A stretch of DNA of 11,821 nucleotides from Bacteroidales bacterium UBA4621 (GTDB taxonomy: Bacteria; Bacteroidota; Bacteroidia; Bacteroidales; Paludibacteraceae), in contig DGIN01000037.1 of assembly GCA_002387325.1 (NCBI GenBank), forward strand, positions 11,810 through 23,630, in the 5' to 3' direction. Within the stretch, counting starts at the first letter, position 1; every line of letters begins with the position of its first letter. The notes below the pieces were generated by a model. That model was not told the DNA's origin, searched no databases, and saw nothing but the letters and a program-made list of their open reading frames with translations. This document shows, piece by piece, positions 7,091 to 11,821 of the stretch. Made by a program: the position numbers and the translations under genes.

Positions 7091-7115
7091 CCAAATAAAA
7101 TTGGGTTTTATTTGG
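7091..7115. repeat. Perfect 10-bp hairpin overlapping the mce -33 box
   Basis: CCAAATAAAA (7091-7100) and TTTTATTTGG (7106-7115) form a perfect 10-bp stem with a 5-nt loop. On the + strand no T tract follows, so it is a poor terminator for the gene ending at 7065. On the minus strand it is followed by TTTTTGCTTTT. The right arm contains the -33 TTTG (7111-7114) of the mce promoter, so it may instead be an operator. Confidence 0.55.
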
Positions 7116-7142
7116 GGAGTTCGGAAAAAAGCAGTAACTTTG
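7111..7142 (+). promoter_or_regulatory. Bacteroidota-type promoter of the mce-mmd operon
   Basis: TTTG at 7111-7114, a 20-nt spacer and TAACTTTG at 7135-7142 match the Bacteroidota consensus. The start of transcription should be near 7149, giving a leader of about 78 nt. A small hairpin, TGCGT-TGT-ACGCA (7153-7165), follows just inside the transcript. No other convincing promoter occurs before 11569, so this one probably drives all five genes. Confidence 0.8.
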
Positions 7143-7226
7143 CAAGATGTAATGCGTTGTACGCAATGCACCCTTAAATTTGACATAATTAACCCATCTA
7201 TTGTTTAACATAAACACAAATACACA

Positions 7227-7640
7227 ATGAAACCAACTCACATTGAGCATCTTGGTATCGCTGTAACCAGTTTGGAGGACGCAATGCCGTTCTTCGAGTT
7301 CTTAACCGGTGAAAAATGCTACTCTATCGAAGAGGTGGCTGACCAGAAAGTGCGCACGGCGTTCTTCAAAGTCGGACAAACCAAGATAGAACTTCTGGAG
7401 CCGACCTGCCCCGAATCAACCATCGCCAAGTTTATTGAGAAAAACGGCGGTCGCGGCGGCGTCCACCATGTGGCATTCAACGTGGAGAGCGTGGAAGAGG
7501 CACTGAAAGAGGCAGAGTCAGCAGGTATCCAACTCATTGACAAGACTCCCCGCAAAGGTGCCGAGAATCTGATGATTGCTTTCCTCCACCCCAAAAGCAC
7601 CAAAGGCGTACTGACCGAACTCTGTGAGCAACCCAAATAA
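7227..7640 (+). CDS. mce: Methylmalonyl-CoA epimerase
   Basis: Interconverts (R)- and (S)-methylmalonyl-CoA, linking the B12-dependent mutase to the decarboxylase encoded downstream. The 137-residue protein is a small VOC-fold metalloenzyme of normal family length. It has two beta-alpha-beta-beta-beta repeats opening with IEHLGIAV (6-13) and VHHVAFNV (79-86). Likely metal ligands, by recalled alignment with the Propionibacterium enzyme, are His8, Glu55 (in KIELLEP), His81 and Glu131 (in GVLTELCEQPK). The segment TIAKFIEKNGGRGGVHH and the C-terminal FLHPKSTKGVLTEL are strongly diagnostic. It is the first gene after the promoter and ends 10 nt before mmdA, so co-transcription is near certain. 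Confidence 0.95.
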   Translation: MKPTHIEHLGIAVTSLEDAMPFFEFLTGEKCYSIEEVADQKVRTAFFKVGQTKIELLEPTCPESTIAKFIEKNGGRGGVHHVAFNVESVEEALKEAESAGIQLIDKTPRKGAENLMIAFLHPKSTKGVLTELCEQPK

Positions 7641-7650
7641 ATGTACAATT

Positions 7651-9207
7651 ATGGATAACGATAAATTGCAAAAACTGATTGACAACCGTGCAAAGGCAGC
7701 AGCCGGAGGCGGTGAAGCAGCAATCGAAAAACATCACGCAAAGGGCAGTTATACCGCCCGCGAGCGTATCAATATGCTCCTTGACGAGGGGTCGTTTGAG
7801 GAGGTGAATATGTTCCTCACCCACCGTTGCCACGATTTCGGAATGGAGAAGAAAGTGTTCCTCGGCGATGGTGTGGCAGTAGGTTCAGGTACCATTGACG
7901 GTCGTCTGGTATTTGTCTTTGCACAAGACGCAACCGTTATCGGCGGTTCTCTCAGCGAGACGATGGCACAGAAGATTTGCAACGTGATGGATCAGGCTAT
8001 GAAACTCGGTGCGCCTATCATCGGTCTCAACGACTCGGGCGGAGCACGTATTCAGGAGGGGGCTTGTGCCTTGGCTGGTTATGCCGAGATTTTCGAGCGT
8101 AATATCCTTGCCAGTGGCGTAGTTCCCCAGATTAGCGTTATCTTCGGTCCGTGCGCCGGCGGTGCCGTTTACAGCCCTGCGCTGACCGACTTCATTATGA
8201 TGACCGAGCGGAACTCGTATATGTTCATCACCGGACCGAAAGTAGTAAAATCGGTTACGGGTGAAGATGTAAGTGTGGAAGACCTTGGCGGTGCACGTGT
8301 ACACGCTACCAAATCGGGTGTTACCCACTTTGTAGCTGCTACCGAAGAGGAAGCACTGCAAGAAGTTCGCCGTCTGGTTAGTTTCATCCCGCAAAACAAT
8401 ATGGAGGAGGCTCCTGTACTCAAATGCACCGATGATCCGCTGCGTATTGAAGAAAGCCTGAACGACATCGTGCCTAACGATCCGAACAAGCCCTACAACA
8501 TGAAGGACATCATCAACCTGATTGTGGATAACGGCGACTTTATGGAGGTTCAAAAGGACTATGCCAAGAACATCATCTGCGGTTTTGCGCGTTTCAACGG
8601 TCGCAGCACGGGTATCATTGCCAACCAGCCGAACTATATCGCCGGTGTGTTGGACTGCGATGCCAGCCGCAAGGCAGCGCGTTTCGTACGTTTCTGCGAT
8701 GCTTTCAATATCCAGATTCTCACCCTTGTGGACGTGCCGGGCTTCTTGTGCGGTACGGGTCAGGAGTACGCCGGTATCATCGATCATGGGGCAAAACTGA
8801 TGTTTGCCTACGGCGAAGCAACTGTGCCTAAAGTTACTATTACTATTCGTAAGTCGTATGGCGGCAGTCATATCGTTATGAGTTGCAAGCAGTTGCGCGG
8901 CGATGTATGCTATGCATGGCCTAATGCGGAGATTGCCGTGATGGGTGCAAGCGGTGCTGTGGGCGTGCTTCAGGCAAAAGCCATCAAGGCTATCGAAGAC
9001 CCCGAAGAGAAAAAGAAATTCATTGCTGAGAAAGAGGCGGAGTATTGCGAACTCTTTGCCAGTCCATATCAGGCTGCCAACCGCGGCTATATCGACGACA
9101 TCATTGAGCCGCGCAACACTCGCAAGCGTATTATCCATGCTTTCGAGAACCTGCAGACCAAGCGTCTGACCAACCCTCTGAAGAAGCATTCAAATATCCC
9201 GTTGTAA
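7651..9207 (+). CDS. mmdA: Methylmalonyl-CoA decarboxylase, carboxyltransferase alpha subunit
   Basis: Transfers the carboxyl group of (S)-methylmalonyl-CoA to protein-bound biotin, releasing propionyl-CoA. The 518-residue product is a full-length member of the PccB/MmdA carboxyltransferase family with two crotonase-fold halves. Visible motifs are NDSGGARIQEG (127-137) and GPCAGGAVYSPA (166-177) in the N half, and GFLCGTGQEYAGIIDHGAK (364-382), IRKSYGGSHIVM (399-410) and VMGASGAV (430-437) in the C half. ATG 7651 is preferred; an in-frame GTG at 7624 would overlap mce and add an unconserved stretch. On sequence alone PccB is possible, but the OadG-like and OadB-like genes that follow point to the decarboxylase. 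The gene uses no TTA, CTA or TCA codon across at least 434 codons (7885-9189), suggesting strong codon bias. Confidence 0.93.
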   Translation: MDNDKLQKLIDNRAKAAAGGGEAAIEKHHAKGSYTARERINMLLDEGSFEEVNMFLTHRCHDFGMEKKVFLGDGVAVGSGTIDGRLVFVFAQDATVIGGSLSETMAQKICNVMDQAMKLGAPIIGLNDSGGARIQEGACALAGYAEIFERNILASGVVPQISVIFGPCAGGAVYSPALTDFIMMTERNSYMFITGPKVVKSVTGEDVSVEDLGGARVHATKSGVTHFVAATEEEALQEVRRLVSFIPQNNMEEAPVLKCTDDPLRIEESLNDIVPNDPNKPYNMKDIINLIVDNGDFMEVQKDYAKNIICGFARFNGRSTGIIANQPNYIAGVLDCDASRKAARFVRFCDAFNIQILTLVDVPGFLCGTGQEYAGIIDHGAKLMFAYGEATVPKVTITIRKSYGGSHIVMSCKQLRGDVCYAWPNAEIAVMGASGAVGVLQAKAIKAIEDPEEKKKFIAEKEAEYCELFASPYQAANRGYIDDIIEPRNTRKRIIHAFENLQTKRLTNPLKKHSNIPL

Positions 9208-9208
9208 T

Positions 9209-9565
9209 ATGATCTTGCTTGAAGTAACCGCATCCACGTGGATGATTACCGGAGTGGGCTTCCTTCTGGTATTGCTGCTCTTGATAGTGTTTGTCTATAT
9301 TCTCAAACTGATGGGTTGGATTATGCAACCGCGCGTCAAACCCCAAAAACAGGTTGAGGCACAACACTCGCAGACCGTAGCACACACCCAAAAAGAGGAC
9401 AAAGAGCGTATCACGCTCACCGCCGACAGTACAGCCGCAATAGCATTGGCTCTCCATCTCTACTACAACGGTGTTCACGATGAAGAAAGCACCAGAACTA
9501 TTGTTCAGCCCCACCGTACACAATGGAACAACAAAATGTACGGTATGAATAACCTTCATAGATAA
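9209..9565 (+). CDS. mmdD: Methylmalonyl-CoA decarboxylase delta subunit (OadG-like)
   Basis: Small membrane-anchoring subunit that holds the soluble carboxyltransferase and the membrane pump together. The 118-residue protein has one N-terminal transmembrane segment (about 12-36, rich in Leu, Val and Ile), then a basic, polar cytoplasmic linker (38-72). The C-terminal segment, DSTAAIALALHLYYNGVHDE (74-93) followed later by WNNKMYGMNN, is the pattern I know from Bacteroidales OadG-like proteins. It starts 1 nt after the mmdA stop, implying translational coupling. Family identification rests on size, topology, C-terminal pattern and position between mmdA and the biotin carrier. Confidence 0.85.
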   Translation: MILLEVTASTWMITGVGFLLVLLLLIVFVYILKLMGWIMQPRVKPQKQVEAQHSQTVAHTQKEDKERITLTADSTAAIALALHLYYNGVHDEESTRTIVQPHRTQWNNKMYGMNNLHR

Positions 9566-9606
9566 AAGATGAATTATAGTGCAAACCGAACATATATACA
9601 TCTTTT
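9564..9606 (+). promoter_or_regulatory. Intercistronic hairpin between mmdD and mmdC
   Basis: AAAAGATG (9564-9571) pairs perfectly with CATCTTTT (9599-9606), 8 bp with a 27-nt loop; the stem begins inside the mmdD stop codon. It occupies most of the only sizeable gap (76 nt) in the operon. No long T tract follows, so full termination is unlikely. It might act as an mRNA stability, processing or attenuation element; this is inference. Confidence 0.4.
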
Positions 9607-9641
9607 GTTGCGGGGCACCAATATTGTAACCTATTAAAAAT

Positions 9642-10376
9642 ATGAAATCATTTCAATTTACTATTGATGGTCGCAAATATGAAACGACTGTCAACGAGAT
9701 AGAAGACAACGTAGCCGAGGTCACCGTGAATGGTACAGTATTCCATGTGGCTATCGATAAAATGAAGAATGTTTCTTCTGTCAAACCGGCAGTGTCCAAG
9801 GCTGCCACTGCTGCACCCCGTGCCGCACAACCCGCCGGAACCGTAGTAGTCAAGAGTCCGCTTCCCGGAAGCATCGTGAAAGTGATGGCTGCTGCCGGTC
9901 AAGCCGTTAAGAAAGGCGACCTGCTCCTCACTATGGAGAGTATGAAGATGGAGAACCAGGTTACCAGCGAGTACGACGGAACCATCAAATCAGTGCTTGT
10001 ACAGCCCGGGCAGAATGTTATGCAAGACGACAAACTCGTTGAGATTGAGACCGTTGCTGTGGCTGCTGCGCCTGCCGCTGCTCCCATAGCACCTAAGGTA
10101 GCACCTGCTCCCCAACCTGCTCCTGCCCCTGCTGCACCCAAGGGTGCCGATGTACCCGCAGGCGGCAAAAAAGTCGTTTCTCCCCTACCCGGATCCATTA
10201 TCAAAGTAGCCGTTAGCGAGGGACAAGCCGTTAAGAAAGGCGACCTGCTTCTTACGCTTGAGAGTATGAAGATGGAGAACCAGGTGCTTGCCGATTGCGA
10301 TGGCACGGTTACAAAGATTGCTGTCAGCGCAGGGCAGAACGTAATGCAGGATGACTTGCTTGTTGTACTCGGATAA
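9642..10376 (+). CDS. mmdC: Biotin carrier subunit with two tandem biotinyl domains
   Basis: Carries carboxybiotin from the carboxyltransferase MmdA to the membrane decarboxylase MmdB. The 244-residue protein starts with a region seen in Bacteroidota decarboxylase biotin proteins (FQFTIDGRKYETTVNEI, 4-20). An Ala/Pro linker (about 45-67) leads to biotinyl domain 1 (about 68-136) with ESMKM and target Lys102. A second Ala/Pro-rich linker (137-175) leads to biotinyl domain 2 (about 176-244) with ESMKM and target Lys210. Both domains look complete, each with SPLPGSI, GQAVKKGDLLLT and GQNVMQDD. Hand alignment gives 45 identities over 69 ungapped positions. The usual subunit, as I know the family, has one such domain in about 120-150 residues. 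Two 26-nt DNA blocks are identical between the copies. ATG 9642 follows an A-rich stretch; mmdB begins 11 nt after the stop. Confidence 0.92.
   Translation: MKSFQFTIDGRKYETTVNEIEDNVAEVTVNGTVFHVAIDKMKNVSSVKPAVSKAATAAPRAAQPAGTVVVKSPLPGSIVKVMAAAGQAVKKGDLLLTMESMKMENQVTSEYDGTIKSVLVQPGQNVMQDDKLVEIETVAVAAAPAAAPIAPKVAPAPQPAPAPAAPKGADVPAGGKKVVSPLPGSIIKVAVSEGQAVKKGDLLLTLESMKMENQVLADCDGTVTKIAVSAGQNVMQDDLLVVLG
9900..10285 (+). repeat. Internal duplication of the biotinyl-domain coding sequence
   Basis: Two stretches of 26 nt are identical between the two halves with a constant offset of 324 nt: 9900-9925 with 10224-10249, and 9936-9961 with 10260-10285. The second carries the biotinylation-site codons. 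The flanking domain sequence has diverged considerably, so the identity is patchy. Confidence 0.85.
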
Positions 10377-10387
10377 AGATTGCTATT

Positions 10388-11569
10388 ATGTGGACTGACA
10401 TATTAGATTTTTTCCGGACAATGGGCTTTATGAACATTGATTGGCGTCAGTTGGTGATGCTTTTCGTGTCATTCTTCCTGTTGTATCTGGCTATCAAGAA
10501 GCAGTACGAACCGCTGTTGCTCCTGCCTATCGCTTTCGGTATGTTGCTCACCAACCTGCCGGGCGCGAATATGTATCACCCCGAGTTATGGGACGCATTC
10601 CTTGATGCCGACAGCCCTGCTTACCATAGTTATGGTGCTATTCTCAAGGACGCAGGTCTGCTTGACGTACTGTATATAGGTGTCAAAGCGGGTCTCTATC
10701 CGTGCTTGATTTTCATCGGTGTAGGTGCGATGACCGACTTCGGTCCGCTTATCGCCAACCCTAAATCGCTGATTCTCGGTGCGGCAGCACAAATCGGTAT
10801 CTTTGTTACGTTCCTTTGCGCCAACGCTCTCGGGTTCACTCCCGCAGAGGCAGGTTCTATTGGCATCATCGGTGGTGCTGACGGACCTACATCTATTTTC
10901 CTTACCTCCAAACTGGCTCCTCAGTTGCTTGGTCCTATCGCTATTGCGGCGTACTCGTATATGGCACTCGTACCGGTTATCCAACCGCCTATCATGCGTG
11001 CTTTGACCACCAAGAAAGAGCGTGCCATTAAGATGAAGCAACTCCGTTCTGTCAGCAAGACCGAGAAGATTGTCTTCCCGATTGTCATCACCGCTATCGT
11101 GGCACTCGTATTGCCCGATGCAGCGCCACTTATCGGTTGCTTGATGCTTGGTAACCTGATGAAAGAGTGCGGTGTTGTGGATCGTCTGAGCAAGACGGCA
11201 CAAAACGAACTGATGAACATCGTGGTCATCTTCCTCGGTTTGTCGGTCGGTGCTACGGCTACCGGTGCTACTTTCCTGAATGTCAAGACATTGCTTATTC
11301 TCTGTATGGGTATCGTTGCCTTCAGTTTGGCTACCGCAGGCGGTGTCCTCTTTGCCAAACTGATGAACCTGTTCTCCAAAGAGAAGATCAACCCGCTTAT
11401 CGGTTCAGCAGGTGTGAGTGCCGTACCTATGGCAGCACGTGTGAGCCAGATGGAGGGGCAGAAAGCCGACCCGAGCAACTTCCTTCTCATGCACGCTATG
11501 GGACCGAATGTGGCAGGTGTCATCGGTTCTGCTGTTGCTGCAGGTATCCTGCTCACCTTCCTTGGTTAA
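10388..11569 (+). CDS. mmdB: Methylmalonyl-CoA decarboxylase beta subunit, Na+ pump
   Basis: Integral membrane subunit that decarboxylates carboxybiotin and uses the energy to export Na+. The 393-residue product is strongly hydrophobic with many transmembrane segments and matches the OadB/MmdB/GcdB family over its full length. Diagnostic sequences are GGADGPTSIF (162-171), whose Asp165 corresponds by recalled alignment to the essential Asp203 of Klebsiella OadB, VPVIQPPIMRAL (195-206), LGLSVGATATG (283-293) and NPLIGSAGVSAVPMAARVS (335-353), the conserved C-terminal region containing the functionally important Ser and Arg. The N-terminal stretch about residues 8-60 is hydrophobic and then runs into a soluble loop (60-90). 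It is the last gene of the operon, followed 39 nt later by a strong terminator. Its presence marks the cluster as a sodium-pumping decarboxylase rather than a carboxylase. Confidence 0.95.
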   Translation: MWTDILDFFRTMGFMNIDWRQLVMLFVSFFLLYLAIKKQYEPLLLLPIAFGMLLTNLPGANMYHPELWDAFLDADSPAYHSYGAILKDAGLLDVLYIGVKAGLYPCLIFIGVGAMTDFGPLIANPKSLILGAAAQIGIFVTFLCANALGFTPAEAGSIGIIGGADGPTSIFLTSKLAPQLLGPIAIAAYSYMALVPVIQPPIMRALTTKKERAIKMKQLRSVSKTEKIVFPIVITAIVALVLPDAAPLIGCLMLGNLMKECGVVDRLSKTAQNELMNIVVIFLGLSVGATATGATFLNVKTLLILCMGIVAFSLATAGGVLFAKLMNLFSKEKINPLIGSAGVSAVPMAARVSQMEGQKADPSNFLLMHAMGPNVAGVIGSAVAAGILLTFLG

Positions 11570-11584
11570 TCCATCCGCCCCTAC

Positions 11585-11600
11585 ATCGGACTAATCCGAT
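11585..11600. repeat. Short hairpin ATCGGA-CTAA-TCCGAT
   Basis: A perfect 6-bp inverted repeat with a 4-nt loop, just after mmdB and 8 nt before the terminator stem. It may be part of the 3' end of the operon mRNA. Function unknown. Confidence 0.35.
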
Positions 11601-11608
11601 ACAATACA

Positions 11609-11644
11609 AAAAGAGCGTTGCTCACATCAGGGCAACGCTCTTTT
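11609..11644 (+). terminator. Intrinsic terminator of the mce-mmd operon
   Basis: A 13-bp perfect stem, AAAAGAGCGTTGC (11609-11621) with GCAACGCTCTTTT (11632-11644), encloses a 10-nt loop. The T tract is inside the end of the right arm, followed by ATTAAAA. The matching A run on the left could make it work in both directions. Confidence 0.85.
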
Positions 11645-11690
11645 ATTAAAATACAATAAAGAAAAGTCTCTTTAAAATCTATGCCAATCA

Positions 11691-11721
11691 GCATAGGATG
11701 CGCATAGGATGCGCATAGGAT
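11691..11721. repeat. 11-bp tandem repeat GCATAGGATGC, 2.8 copies
   Basis: GCATAGGATGC occurs at 11691-11701 and 11702-11712, then GCATAGGAT at 11713-11721. Each unit has palindromic ends, GCAT and ATGC, around a 3-nt centre. The array ends 4 nt before a TACCTTTG box. The one-turn period would place repeated sites on the same face of the helix. Confidence 0.75.
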
Positions 11722-11725
11722 AGAC

Positions 11726-11733
11726 TACCTTTG
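11726..11733 (+). promoter_or_regulatory. Candidate -7 box TACCTTTG
   Basis: TACCTTTG matches the Bacteroidota -7 consensus TAnnTTTG, but no TTG lies 19-21 nt upstream; that position falls in the tandem repeat. If real, it would need an activator, possibly binding the repeat, and would drive a gene outside the window. An 8-base match alone is weak. Confidence 0.3.
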
Positions 11734-11758
11734 CTTTTTGTAGATTTTAATAATATAA

Positions 11759-11821
11759 TCTAACAGCCGAAGGCAGTCTAACAGCGTAGCGATCTAATAT
11801 CTAACATCTAACAGCGTAGCG
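11759..11821. repeat. TCTAACAGCGTAGCG repeats
   Basis: TCTAACAGCGTAGCG occurs at 11777-11791 and at 11807-11821, a 30-nt offset, and a variant beginning TCTAACAGC lies at 11759. TCTAATA and CTAACAT sit between them as degenerate partial copies. The array reaches the window edge and may continue. It looks like a dispersed intergenic repeat; no function can be read from it. Confidence 0.6.

Larger units (their letters stand above)
11645..11821. other. Repeat-rich non-coding end of the window
   Basis: No gene is evident in these 177 nt. They hold an 11-bp tandem repeat (11691-11721), a -7-like box (11726-11733), an imperfect palindrome with ends TAGATT and AATCTA (11741-11762) and copies of a TCTAACAGC element (11759-11821). 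The region probably leads to a gene beyond the window. Confidence 0.6.

Noticed and set aside
7624..7650. GTG at 7624 as the start of mmdA
   Set aside because: It would overlap mce and add a segment not expected in the family; ATG 7651 gives normal length.
7885..9189. 434-codon minus-strand open frame as a gene
   Set aside because: It overlaps the conserved mmdA gene completely in the codon-aligned antisense register, its translation shows no recognisable domain, and codon avoidance in mmdA explains the missing stops.
7651..9207. Calling this gene propionyl-CoA carboxylase beta (pccB)
   Set aside because: The following OadG-like and OadB-like membrane subunits and the lack of a biotin carboxylase gene favour the decarboxylase.
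9604..9634. Internal promoter before mmdC (TTTG at 9604-9607, 19 nt, TAACCTAT)
   Set aside because: The -33 box, spacing and TAAC fit, but the essential TTTG of the -7 box is CTAT, and transcription would start almost at the mmdC ATG.
10586..11203. Minus-strand open frame over mmdB
   Set aside because: Same codon-aligned antisense register; the product is a Cys/His/Arg-rich composition typical of shadow frames, with no domain.
11691..11821. CRISPR array
   Set aside because: The repeats are 11-15 bp, the spacers are not of uniform unique length and no cas gene is present.

Overview
The window looks like ordinary chromosome from a member of the Bacteroidota, most likely the order Bacteroidales. 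Three promoters have the Bacteroidota form: a TTTG/TTG -33 box, 20 nt, then TAACTTTG. Starts are preceded by A-rich sequence rather than Shine-Dalgarno sites. Two amylases carry lipoprotein signals. The methylmalonyl-CoA decarboxylase cluster is arranged as in succinate/propionate-fermenting Bacteroidales. All confident genes lie on the + strand. I see no mobile element, CRISPR array, tRNA or rRNA.

Layout. 1-334: a non-coding control region with several operator-like repeats and a promoter. 335-3781: two adjacent GH13 alpha-amylase-family lipoproteins, closed by a strong intrinsic terminator (3801-3838). 3839-3994: a second control region, with an 11-bp-period heptamer array, a promoter and a 5'-leader hairpin. 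3995-7065: NAD kinase (nadK), prolipoprotein diacylglyceryl transferase (lgt) and an exported, probably outer-membrane protein I cannot name with confidence. 7066-7226: a third promoter whose -33 box lies inside a perfect hairpin. 7227-11569: methylmalonyl-CoA epimerase (mce) and the four subunits of a sodium-pumping methylmalonyl-CoA decarboxylase in the order mmdA-mmdD-mmdC-mmdB, closed by an intrinsic terminator (11609-11644). 11645-11821: non-coding DNA with two repeat families and a -7-like box that probably belongs to a gene beyond the window.

How the genes work together. The amylases would break down alpha-glucans or maltodextrins at the cell envelope; both need Lgt, encoded downstream, to become lipidated. 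The mce-mmd cluster would perform the last steps of the succinate-to-propionate route: epimerise (R)- to (S)-methylmalonyl-CoA, then decarboxylate it to propionyl-CoA while exporting Na+.

The most unusual coding feature is the biotin carrier MmdC, which has two tandem complete biotinyl domains, each with an ESMKM biotinylation motif, 108 residues apart and partly identical at the DNA level. The rest of the interest is regulatory: three short-period repeat arrays, two of them next to promoter elements, and a hairpin in the only sizeable gap of the mmd operon. I did not find a clearly new multi-gene system; most genes are recognisable housekeeping or catabolic genes.
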